Source: Trichoplax adhaerens (Eukaryota > Placozoa > Uniplacotomia > Trichoplacea > Trichoplacidae). From it: a stretch of 64,000 nucleotides of DNA. Below the pieces are notes generated by a model. It was given only the letters and a program-made list of their open reading frames with translations, was not told the origin of the DNA and searched no databases. The position numbers were made by a program, and so were the translations under genes. Each line of letters starts with the position of its first letter. The first letter of the stretch is position 1. Positions 36,556 to 49,500 of this stretch are shown piece by piece. The stretch spans positions 288,791 through 352,790 of the forward strand of contig NW_002060970.1 in the NCBI RefSeq assembly GCF_000150275.1, written 5' to 3'.

Positions 36556-39500
36556 TGAGCGATGGAAAACTCTGTCGTAGTCAGTGCATTATACTTACAG
36601 TAGTCCAATAGGATCATAATTTAATGATACTATAGTCCAACAAGTATATTCTTAAATTTCTATACTTTTCTTACATAAAGGATATTTCCTATTTTCAGTC
36701 GCAATCTAGCCTACTTAATTAACACATTACAACAGTAATAGCAAAGTGATATTATAAATTGTACTCTTCATTTTATTTCTCTCTAAACTTTAAGAATTAA
36801 TTTACAGTTTGAAATTTTATTCTAACGTGAGCGTCAAATCAATTTGCTTATTTGTATTACTCTGGTATATAGGATATTACAATTTTTCATGAAAATTAAT
36901 CTTGCAGTGCTATATTGTGGAATAAAATATTCTATCAAGGCAATCAAATAACCTTTGACATCTGATTGTAATTGCTACTTCTTTCTACAGATATACTGAA
37001 AAAAGCTATAAATTTATATAGTAAACTGTAGATTCTAATAACTGTACAGAATAAGACGTAGGCATTGTACAACTTTAGGAATTAGAGTAGAGATGAAAAG
37101 CTACATTATTTCAATTCTGTTAAAAATTGCAATCCGATCTTAATAAGCTTGCTACTTCAAAGTGACTTATAGATCTTGACTTCTACAAGTTATTGAAAAT
37201 GAAAATTTATGTTCTTAGTATGATATCTGCAATAGCCCAAATCGGATTTTACATCACCTCTAATAATTACGTAGCGTAATTATTATTGTATAAACTAGAT
37301 TTCTCATGCTTGCACAAACATATTTCATTCGCTTGATATCTGCTTAAAAATTATATGAACTCATTGCTAGAAAAACAAGTTGTATTTCTTGACTTTCTAC
37401 TGGATATTAAAAAAGAAATTTCTTTTCATGCTATAAGATCTGTAAGAGCACAAATTGGGTTTTCACTATATCGCATTTTTAATTAAAGTAAATAATATTT
37501 GTTTGAAACCTAGATTTCACGCGCTTACACAAATATATTTCATATGCTCAGTATCTGATTGGAATTGTATAAGCTCATCTATAGAAGAACGACTTGAAGA
37601 TCTTGACTTTCTACTAGACATTATTGAAAAAAGGAATTTTCTTCCTCAGCATGATATCTGCAAGAGCACAGATCGGATTTTAAAGTATCTCCCATTTGCG
37701 TAGTATACCAGTAATTAATACTGTATAAGCCTATATTTCACGTGTTTACAAAAAATGCATTCCGTTTGCATAGTATTTAATTCGAATAATAAGGGAAAGG
37801 TGGAACTTTTATAAAAATATCTAACCCTTTTCAATCTCAAATTTAATTGTTCCTTGAAATAAAGCTTTGTCTATTTATTGGATAGGTGTCCTAAATCATA
37901 TCGGTATAAATAAACTTTAACGAAAGGATTAGTGATTTTACCACCTGTGATGGCATTCCAGGAAATCAATTATTTTAGCTTTTAAAGCTAATTCTAATTG
38001 CATAATATTCTGAAGTATATTTGTATAAACATAGCTTAACTTTGCAACCTCCGTCCTTTTATTTCTAAGGATCGATTTTACATGAAATCAACTCTATTCT
38101 GCTTGTTCGATTAACGAATATCAATACAATGATAGCTTATATTTGCTTAAATAGTTCAAGTTGATTAATTTTTAATGCTATCCGTGATAGTTTGCCTGCA
38201 GATAACTTTATTTATCCACAGAATCTGACGTCGCGCATAATTCAAGATTGTTCTTTCTCAGCATGTTCATTTCAATTAAATCAAGTCAAGAAGATTTAGA
38301 AGATACTTAGCAGTAGCAATCTAGCTAAAATTTGAGCCTCTCATCCACTTTATCCTGTCAAAAGATGGCTTTTAATAACTGCAAGTGATTCATTTCACAT
38401 ATGAAATACAACTGTTGGATACTGCCTCATATTTTGCAACGGTAGCCACAGCAATCATGATTGCAATACATTTTGTATTTTCTTCACCGTAGCTTTATCG
38501 CTACGGGATTGCAAAAAACAATCACTGCTAGTTTGTTTTAAAAATTAATTTAATAAAATAAATAATTCTAAGCAATTAGCTCTTCAATTCAATTGAATAC
38601 ATCAAATCGTATGATTTTATTCTTATATGGGATGGGTCAAAAGCCATATGCTAATTTACTATAAGGATTATGTAAATTCAAAGGATAAAATCAGCCATGC
38701 TTCAGTTTAGCTTGAAGAATATATTGATTTTTTATCGTCCAAGCTATTCCAGTTGAATAAGCCATATTAATCTATATAGGAATAAAACAACATTAGCAGT
38801 CTATCTTTAGGTTTAAGATGGTTAATAGTAAGAGAGGATAGAGCTTGCAGTGGCAATATTCGATAAGGCACATAAGATAGCCATAATCATCAATCATTAT
38901 AGCAATTCTGAGCCTCAACTTTGGCATGTAGAATGCTAACAATATTGGTTTGCTAGTATACTAAAACCTTTGCTTGGACGCTTTTCTTAGCCTTTTCATT
39001 TATTTCCATTAAACAACTGTATCCATTTTGACTATCAAGATATAAGAGAATCTCCCAATTATTCCGATTTGCTCTGATCTCGAATACAAATTAGATCGAC
39101 TATCTTAATCAAATCAAAAGATTTGTTAATGTGGTCTATTAAATTTAAGGGAGAGATAAAACTCCAAAATGCCATTGAGCTTACGTTTGCCATTGCAATG
39201 GATCGTAATAAGAAGAATGCTTCATAACTAGAAATTCAACTTTCAGTTGAAAATTATATTTTATGCATTCCTTAATATTCGTCCACTTTATAAAATTATT
39301 TTCAATAATTAATTTTCCTTAGTAAGAAAAGTATAATTTCATTCTTCCAGGCTTCAAGGCCAATCTAGATTAAGTAACTCATTTTTACTCTGTAATTTAA
39401 GTAGATAGCGTTATTTTAGGCTACTAAATTACTTTGTGGATCATCAAAAGAATGTACTTGTTTTACATAATTTCAGCTAAGATTAAAATCTGATAGGGCT

Positions 39501-40439
39501 GATTTTGTAGCATTATCTACGCGTCGATTACTCTAATGGATGATCCTATTTGTAGGCTGTGAAGGAGCATGTGTAGGGGAAAATTAAGAGAGACATATAA
39601 TTACTATTACGCTTCTGTAATTTTAGTATATTGTTATTATTTTGAGGCACGTAGAAGATTGGATGCTGAAGTGAGCATGTAGTGTAGTAAAATGTTATTT
39701 TAATTCATTATGAGTTTCAATTTATTATCATCTATTGCTATTTTTTTTAATTATATTTCAATCAATATGAACCTGTGCCTCCTACCAAGTCATTTTATCT
39801 TATTTATTTTTTAAAATACGTTTTCATCTATTAATAAAGGAAAAAATCCAAATGTCTCAAGCTCATATTTATATAGTAGATTTTCTATGGATGCATAAAT
39901 TAAAGAAGTTTATAGTTGTTTCGCTGTTAGACGCCGCAATATCTTGTGGTTGCCATGAAATTAACCGTTATATAACGATAACGCTGTTTGTGAACATAAT
40001 GCCCTGTCAGACTACGAAATAATGACCTGCGCTTGTGCATGGAATACATTGAGAACTTATTACTGATTTAAAATATTATACTTAATTAATGCGATGTGTA
40101 TTATGAGAAATCCGTAAAGCTAGATGGAGTTTTTAGGCCAGTTCTAACTTATAACTATTCAACTTTAAAGGCTACCACGCGAGAGTATGAACCAAAATAT
40201 TGACGCGTTATATTTCCTTGCGAAAGTATAGTATAAATAGACCATCCAATAATTACAGTAATCGACATTTCTAAAAAAACGTTTTCTTAAATTGGTACAT
40301 AATCCTACAAATAAAGCTAATTATCATATCAGATATGAAATTATTAACTAAATCCAGATAAACCTAGTGGAGTAAATAAGATATTTTGCTATTTCTTCCA
40401 GTAGCATCAAACTAGGTTAGGATTCAAGAATGAGCCATT
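36556..40439. other. Interval downstream of SLC6 gene 1
   Basis: No exon recognised. It contains the probable poly(A) signal of gene 1 (36921) and a diverged tandem repeat at 36955-37760; the rest is AT-rich background. Confidence 0.5.
36955..37760. repeat. Diverged tandem repeat, about 213-bp period
   Basis: CTTGACTT(T)CTAC occurs at about 37176, 37387 and 37601. Each is followed by TATTGAAAA-type, ATGATATCTGCAA(T/G)AGC-type, AATCGGATTTTA-type and CACAAA(C/T)ATATTTCAT-type segments. At least three copies plus a partial one are present. A short open frame (37455-37703) lies within it and is not credible as a gene. Confidence 0.65.
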
Positions 40440-42275
40440 ATTTTAAAAAGTAATTGGTTCCTGAATCAAACTACGGCTCTAACTAATATCAACCAGTATT
40501 ATCCTTATGTAATTTTTTACTCGTGAAATAAATTAAAATTGTCTAATTCTGTCAACAAGATTGATTTCATATAGTACGCCAATAACTAATATTGACCAGT
40601 GTCACTCTTTAGCATTTCTTATTCATGGACTAAATCAAAACTGTCTAATCCCGTCAACAAGATTGATATTACATAGTAAACTAAAGGACTAATATCAAAC
40701 AGAGTCATTCCAAAGCATTTCTTATTCATGAATTAAATTAAGACTGTTCAATGCCGTCAACAAGATTGATAATACAGGGCCCATCAAGGGATTAACATCT
40801 AACAGTATCCTAATTATTGTTTATTTATGAAGTATATTGAAATTGTCTAATCTCGTCAACTAGATTGATATCACATGGAAAGTTAGGAGACTAACATCAA
40901 ACAAGGTCATTCCTAAGCAATTTTTTATTCATGAAATAAACTAATATTGTCTTATTCCGCTAGCAAGATTGAAACTATAGGGCAAGATATGGGACCAACA
41001 TCAAACAGTGTCGTTTGTAAACATTTTATGCATGAAGGCCACCAATACGCATTTATATGTATTCTTGTGACATAAATACACCAGAGATATTTTCGGGTCT
41101 TCTTCTATCTCGAACTACTTATCAAGTTTAATTTCCCGAGATAACTATGAACTTTTTCCTTAAGTTTCACGATACAAACGGTATAGACCTTCTCCTTGCG
41201 CGAAAGCGATAAAATAATAAACACTTTATAGTAAAAGTAACCTACATTTATACCTTCTATCGATATTCTGGAGCAGTTGCTGATTCGATACTTTGAAATG
41301 AATACTAAAAAACGATATCGGCTATCATGTATTCTCAGACCTAAATTTGTATTACTTTATGCTCTATTTCATAATACGTTAGAGCACGCTTATAGCATGA
41401 GGCAGTCATGGTCTGAACACTATCTGACCTTTGAGCTCTCTTACAAATTAGATATGTAACTAATTGACTTGTTTTAACAATAAATTGAATTAGTATTACA
41501 TATACTCGTAATCTAACAACAAGTTATTAACCATACTGTATCATAATCAATATAGTGTATTTATTCTTATTTCTTAACGGTTGTCTTTCACACCGCGGCA
41601 GTAAAATAAATTAAAAATTGTCTTATCCCGTCAAACAAGATTGATGCTACATGGTAAGCTAAGGGACAAACATCAACAGTACCATTCCTAAGCATTGATT
41701 ATTCATGAAATAAATTAAGAATATCCAATCCAGCCAAATAAATCATCAAAATATTGCAGGGCGAGCTAGGAGACTAATATTAAGCAGTATTATTCCTAAT
41801 CATTTTTTATTCATGAAACAAATTAAAATTGTCAAATCCCGTTAACAAGGTTGATAATGCATAGTAAACTAAGGGACTAATATCAAATAGCGTCATTCTT
41901 AAGCAATTTCTTATTCATGAAATAAATTAAAATTGTCTAATTCCGTCAACAAGACTGATATTGCATAGTAAGCTAAAGGGCTAATATCCAACAGCGTCAT
42001 TCCTAAGCATTTCTTATTCATAAAATAAATCAAAATTGTCTAATTCCGTCAACCAGATTGATAGTGCAAGGTAAGCCAATAGACCAACATCAAACACTGT
42101 CACTCCTAAGCATTTCTTATTTATGAAATAAATTAAGATTGTCTAATCCTGATAACTAGATTGATATGCTAGGGCTACCTAAGGAACTTATAACAAAGAG
42201 GGTCATTTCCAAGTATTTCATTTTCATTCTTGAAGTAAATTAAATTTGTCTAATCTCGTCAACAAGATCGATTTT
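40440..42275. repeat. About 105-bp tandem array in two blocks (5 + 7 copies)
   Basis: The unit contains CATTTCTTATTCATGAAATA, then AATTAAAATTGTCTAATCC, then GTCAACAAGATTGAT, then GGGACTAATATCAAACAG, then GTCATTCCTAAG. Copies of GTCAACAAGATTGAT or variants lie near 40551, 40652, 40756, 40854, 40960, then 41629, 41732, 41840, 41945, 42047, 42149 and 42257. The two blocks are separated by about 565 bp of unrelated sequence (41035-41600). Confidence 0.85.
41035..41600. other. Sequence interrupting the 105-bp array
   Basis: The left block breaks off inside a unit at CATTTTATGCATGAA, and the right block resumes at AGTAAAATAAATTAAAAATTGTC, which is the next part of the unit. The intervening 565 bp therefore looks inserted. 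It contains a 60-codon open frame (41277-41459) without recognisable features. No terminal repeats were identified. Confidence 0.45.
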
Positions 42276-43584
42276 TTGTACGGTAGTAAAGTGGGGATCC
42301 GTCAATCCGGGACAGAAACGAAAGTCATCTATTTTTTTATCCAAATGAAAGTAGTATGGGAAATGGAACAAATAAGTACATGTAGAACGGCTGGGAAACC
42401 CTTTATTGTCACTCCAACTTTACGATGGCTTTAGGCTAAGGAAGGAATGATTCGGATTCCTTAAAATCTATGGTAAAGATTGTTAATTTAATCAGTCCGT
42501 AATAAGTTGTCCATTGCTTTCATGAGTTAATAGCCATTTGCCGCAACCAACTTTGACTAATTACTACTAGTATTCTTACTATAAAATTAAATTAACACTG
42601 AATTATACTAATTAATTTGCATTTAATTTAGAGGTAGACACTTATGAAATCTTATTGGATGTCTATCAAGCATTAAGATTGAGATCATTCAATATTTTAT
42701 TCAAAATAAGGGTATAAAATGTTAGATAACGTCGGATTAATACTGTTCGAAAATTTATGATCTTCACATTAACTTTATGATAGATTTAATCTACGCAAAT
42801 GGAATTTTATCATCGTTCTAGTGGTTACAACTATCTGAAATGTAGCTACGATATATAATAATTATAAGTGGTGATGCAACAAGTGGCTTATGTTATTTAA
42901 ACGTTAGCATCGATTTCTTGGACTAATAAATAAAAGTATAGGCAAACTTTGTTGATCGATTGCAAGTTGTTACTGTATCTGCTAAAATTGACTTTATTGA
43001 TGCATCTGACAAAATCAAGAATTAATCGACATACACATTCATCCAAGCTACAGTAGGAAAATGAATTCAATGACTTTGTTTGAGCAGTTAGCTAAAATAT
43101 CATCTTTACTATAATTTTATGATGACATTAATGCCGGTACATAAAAGATTAATATAAAATTGATTAATGAACCAACGGAACAATAGAGTACTGCTATTGA
43201 TTTTACCTCGAAAGATTTATTTGTGCGTGAATAATTAACTGTGAATTTGTCTGGCTATAGATTCATGCTCTTTTGAATATTATATTAGGAGTAAGATAAT
43301 AGGTTGCAAATAAAGATGGCCACTATTGAAAAAAACAAGGAAGATGCTAATTAGTCGATACTGTAATATGCTAAAGGTAAGCCTTGACTTAGTAATTTGC
43401 TATTGAAGAGACTGCCTAACGCATTTGTAAAATTAATCTTTTATCATAATGATGCACTCTCTATCAAGTTTTACTGCATAAAGACATCGATATAAGCAAT
43501 TCATCATNTTCTTGACATCTGTTGAATATATAAAGTTCTTAAAATTCAAATTTGGTAAATAAAGCTGAGAACGTAGTTAGCAAG
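42276..43584. other. Interval upstream of SLC6 gene 2
   Basis: No exon recognised; presumed promoter and 5' UTR of the gene starting at 43585. One N base lies at about 43508. Confidence 0.4.
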
Positions 43585-46500
43585 ATGGAGATGCGACCAG
43601 TCGAAGGTCCTGTCCAAGGTAAGGCTAATTTTTATATTTATTAATCGTAGAAAAATTTTCAACATCATTTCTACTTTATACTGAGTGTGATCGGATTGAA
43701 GAGTAAATTGCTTTTCGATGCTTAATGTGCTTTCGTAATTTTTCTTGCTTCGATTTTTCCTGTATAATAACCTATCATGCCTTAGATCCGGAAAAACAAC
43801 CTGAAAAATCTGAAAAGAAAGAGTTAGATGATGCTTTATCCAGTGAAATAGAAGATGTTAAAAACGATCAAAATCAAATTTATTGGGGCAACTGGTTTGA
43901 ATTTATTTTGTCATGTGTTGGATACGCTGTCGGCTACAGCAATGTACTTCGTTTTCCTTATATCTGCTACAAGCATGGAGGAGGTAAAATCATTTCTAGA
44001 CGTTACTACCTGCTTGATATCATATATGATTCTGTTGGCTAGTAAACTTTAGACACCTTATTAATAATCAAGGTGCTTTTATCCAACATTATACTATTTT
44101 CTAAAATAATAAGCCAACTAAACGAAGTGCCAACAATATTGGTAGACATGCCTTGATTAAACTCTTAAACATCTTTCCCATAGCCAATTTTTTTAACGGT
44201 TCCTTCCTTAATTTGAAGATACGAATTGATTTGCTAATATCAGTCTTTTTTATTTACTTAATTTATAAAATCATCCTATAGACAGCACTGCAGTACATCG
44301 GTAGCGACTCTGCAATCCTCATTTTCTCCTTCGGTTTATGAATTTTTAATCTTTTTATTTCTATTTATTTGGCGAGAAAATGAAGAGAACATATGCCTTA
44401 GTTTCACTTCTGAAGTCAGTAGCATAGGCATGCTTATTTCTAAGGATCTATCTGTTATTTCTTCTCGCAGCTACGATCGACTACGTTCAGTAACAACCAG
44501 TGGTTCGCCCTTACTAGGAGAAATAATCTATCGATACATAGTCATGATAATTAATCAATCTTTATCCATTCCAAGCGAACCAGATATATGTTGTATTCAT
44601 ATAGAGGCACCTATATCCGTAACTAGACAATTTCACAATAGTATATCCAGACTAGGCTTAGTTAAAAGGCGACGTAGGCAGCCTATTGAAAGAATTATTC
44701 TTCATTTGTACTTTATTAATTAGAGTTAATTACTAATGCATTAGTAGCGCATTGACTTTTTTGACTGGGATCAATCGGGCTATATCACGCGTATTTTAAT
44801 CAAAGCTTTAAATCTAATATCTTTTGAAGGTAAAGATTTTCAACCATTAGATATCTATGAAATTTAGTGCGCCGGCGAGAACGTGTAGCTAGACCGTCCA
44901 TTAATATTTTAAGTTTTCCCGTTATCGTAATTTTAATTTAAGGAAACCTATACCTAAAATATGTCTATTACCACTACCTGATATTTGATTATATTCTAAT
45001 CATTTCCCTAATTGAAACACCTTTTCCTATTCTTGCTATATCGGATAATTTCTCTTACGTAGTCATATTTATTCTTGGATAAAAACAGCAATGAGATGGG
45101 ACACCAATAATGCTATCCTGTCTCACTCTTCTTAATCAAACAAAATAACATACTTAGAGACTTACATTACATCCAATAATAAAGAACTACATTTTTATCC
45201 TATTAATTTAATTACCACTAGATCAAAGTTCAAAATTTTTTCCATAATTTATTTTTATAAACAATTTAAGTTAGAAGTCTTGCTTAGATTAACAAAAGAT
45301 GAAGAACAATATATCTACTGACGACCGCATTATTAAGCATCAATTCGATAGTATAGTGCAGGTCTTAGAGGGGTGCCTGGATGGGTTACGCTATTTAAGT
45401 GCAAAATCATTCTTCCGTGTTCTATGAAAGATTCAAATGTTAAAGTAAGGTTCAGTAATAGTGTGGATACTTTTTATCGCAGAATGATTTGAATAGATTG
45501 TTCCATTGATGATCAATTGACGTTTATAGACGTATGTTCTGTTGACTGTCAATTTGATCTAGTCCTGATCGATTCAATTTTATGCAATGGATATTGATTG
45601 GAATAAATAAGAAAACTGCCAAATCAAAAATTCGAGAACTTTCAGAACAGTAAAAGCTTAAATTAATCAGTGATCGTTTAGATAGTATTATAAGAATACG
45701 CTTATAAATTAGATTAAGCTCAGTCCTAGAGCTGATTCTGGATTCCAAGGACCAGGATAGAAAAAATACAGCATAGTGAAGACAAGACAAAATGAAAGAC
45801 TTGCTTCTTATAATAAATTAAATCACTTGAATAGACTTCTTTGATTTTAGCAATATTAAAAAGTTCATATTAATAGAAGAATCAAACAATTTACACCGTC
45901 ATATTGCGTGAATTGGATAGACAACAAGAACACTGCTAGTTATAAAGATAATTATAATAATCTTGATCAGGTTTATATACGCTAATAGTTCTAGAATGAT
46001 TTCAAGAAATAGAAGCGAAATTGCTAGTTTATAGTTTAGACTAGTCGGGAGAGCAGTGGTACCTAGCACAGGGTTGCTATTCGATATAATAACGTCGACC
46101 CATGCTGTTTCTTATGAAGGCAAGCAAGCGAACAAAAAACAAACAAGTTTTGAAAAATATAGTGGAAGAGTATTATTGTAATGATAATTCTTCATTGTAA
46201 TTCTGTCTTCTATCAATAGTGAAATGCGATCGTTTATTATTGCCACTATCTTCACTGTTAGAAATTATTAAACATCCTCCCTCCTGTCTTATTCATGACA
46301 TTTGCGCACAGAATTCTAAGAAGTTCATCATCGCAATAAGTTTATGCAAGCGCTGTAATAATCTAACCAACTAGTCTATGTAGTCTGAAGGAATTTAGTT
46401 CCAACGAAATCAATTACAAAGACAAGACGGATTTTATTAAAAATTAATATTATATCGTTAGAATGAATCACGATATTCTATCTGTATAGTAGTTTTAGAA

Positions 46501-49500
46501 TGATTTTGGTTCTATTTGTCGGCATTAACAAGGTTATATGCAATCATAATTCAATTCATAAATGAAAAAACTTGCCTCCAGTAGATATTTAACAAATTCT
46601 ACCGTGAAAATCGATCTGCCTAAGATATAGATACTCTTATATTAATTAATAACCAACACCGTAAAATGTAGGAAATCTGTGCACTTACAATATATTAATT
46701 TACGTAGACTATGTACCATGTTGATATACTTGTAATTCTAACATCTACAGGGAAATATTTGATTGTAGTAGCCGCTAGATCAATAAAGTATTCATTCCTA
46801 CGATATGAATACAATTGCTGAATTATCCCTTCGGGTTTAATTTAAGAGTAAGGCATGACCCAGACTCTTTTAAATAGAAGTCTTGCTGTAATTCATTGTT
46901 ATTATCTATGGGAACTCTGATAAATTCTTTTGTTATAAAATGCTTCTTCGGAGAATTTACTGGTTGCAATATCAATTACTTAGGTAAAGTAAAACATTAT
47001 TTATTAGGTGCGGCATTAAAGCTAATCTAAACAAATTGACCAAATAGATTGGTCAATTTAACTGTTATAGTTATAGTAGGGAGGTACGTATCAAATTAAT
47101 GTGATTAGTTTCTAAATATAGAGTAGCTCATCAACAATAATCTAAATAACATTAAACAATTTAAATTTTAGCCGTTTCTTAAGGAAAGTATTAAGAAATG
47201 ATTTCCATACTAAGTGTACACCTCCTTACAGGATAAACCGTCAAAATTTATAAAAATATTGGATTTTCCGAATAAGATAAACATTAGTTATGGGTGATCT
47301 GAGGAAAATTTCTAGATTATTGAAAGAATTTTTTAACAACTTTTAAATGTTCATACATGCTAAAAATCTCTAAGAAGTCAACGAAATGAATCGATTATAA
47401 TTTAGTTAGGGATATCATAGATTACCTTATATAATTTACATAATAATTGATGAGTTGATATCCATTTCAGAATGAATGCATTGAAAAAATTATTCAATTC
47501 GTGAACATATGTTAGATATATCTCTTGGATATTTGTAAAATTAAAGTATGCATGTTTTGATGAATCAATTAGATTCACATAAAAGTATTTTACTCGAATT
47601 TAAGTGAATTAATAATAAATTTAACATTGAAAGCATTAGATGGATGTTAAAATTCATGACAAGTTTTACGCCCGATTTTCATCAAATTGGCGTAACCCTA
47701 ACATAAAGTTAATAACAATTTTAGAATGATAGCATTAGATGAACTTTAAGATATGGTGAATATTCAAATATGCGAAACTTGAAATTTATGACGACTTTAC
47801 TCCTAATCCTTATCAAATTGCAATATTTTCATTCGAAATGGAAATAAACTATTTTAAATAATTGCTTGCATAGTTATTCGTAAAATTACTTATATGGAGG
47901 ATAGATTTAAGGTGTTTCAACTTATAAATTGATCCTAAATCTAAACGATAGCATAAGATTTGAATCAGCTTGACTTTAAACTATTAATCAACGGTAATAA
48001 TTATTAAATTTGAATACTGTTCACAACTGAATTAGAATTATTCGCTGCAACTCACGAGGAGGATCTTAGAGAAGTCTGTTAGCCATGATAGATAAAATTA
48101 CTAACGTTTCAATAGATACAAAAATTGTTCTCTGTCATTGCTAGTGCAGATTAACTCAACCAGATTATTTGAAATGTTTTTTCCTATGACTATTATAATT
48201 TAAATATCCTTTCGATTTATTCTGTCTTTAGGCGCATTTATAATCCCATACTTTGTATCTGTCATACTTATTGGTATTCCAACACTTCATATGGAGCTTG
48301 CCTTAGGACAGTATTCAAGAATGGGTCCTGGTACACTATGGAAGAATATATGTCCTATGTTTAAAGGTATGATCAATTTCGTCCCTATTATCCATCTATT
48401 ATAAATTAGCAAACGATTTGTAAATTCCTAAGTAATAATTGATAATCCTGTAAAATTATAGGTAAAGATATTGCACTCTAAATCAGAAATGATAAACACT
48501 GAAAGCATGAGCTCTTACATTAATCTACGATTCATATCCAAATCGGGAAGTTAAGATTATTGTACTGTGTACTTTAATCTAGTAAACTAGAATTATAAGC
48601 TCAAGTTAGACTGGATACATTTACATAATTAGATCATTTCATAATATATTATATGCATTTGACTCAAGAATGTTAAGGGTTGGTTTGTTAGTCACCTATC
48701 TAGTTTTTATTTATTATAAATGAAATTCTGTATTGCTACCCTGATTTGCAATAGAACTTCTTATGTAACTCGAACTATCACCAATGGAACAAAATTTTTA
48801 GTTCTACATTTATATCAAAATTGTATAACGTATTTCTCGATATTACAAAAAAATGCATGAAATTAATCCTCTGTAATTATTAATTTGCTCATTTTTACCG
48901 TATGTTCACAGGTCTTGGTTTTGCAATGATTGCCTCTTGTATTGTTATTGTAATCTATTTCCATATCGTTATTGCCTGGTCGCTTTACTACTTTTATAGC
49001 AGCTTCTTTCCTATACTTCCATGGGCAGAATGCAATAACACTTGGAACACTGCTCTCTGCTATGTAGCAGGCACCAATAACACAATTGCTGGTGGCGTTC
49101 CAGCTTCCATTGAATTTTTAAAGTAACTAACTTATTTATTGATTAAGAAGATTTATCTACAGGCTTTTGATTTATGACCTATAGTTCGTTATTCTCTTTA
49201 ACCCTTTTACAATATGAAACTATAAGAATGATTCTAGTTTTTTATTTTACTTAATGTTGCCATTTTTGAAGTATTTCTACATAATATGACTAACATTGTA
49301 AAATTAATAATTCAAGATTTGGCAACGGAAAGTATAATCAACATCAGTTAGTTTTCATATAATACCAATAATAAGGTCGAACTCTTCAACCCAACAATAA
49401 TTCAATTTGGTAACCTAGTTTGATCTTTTATTTGTATTTCTTAGCTATAGGGCATTCAATATTGATGTAAGCGGCTTACTTCATTACGATATTGTTCCAC

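Noticed and set aside
45299-45427. 42-codon open frame ([13 protein letters not shown]..) in SLC6 gene 2 intron 2, followed by a 10-bp inverted repeat (AAATCATTCT / AGAATGATTT).
   Set aside because: Too short, unrecognised, and at the length expected by chance in several kilobases of intron.
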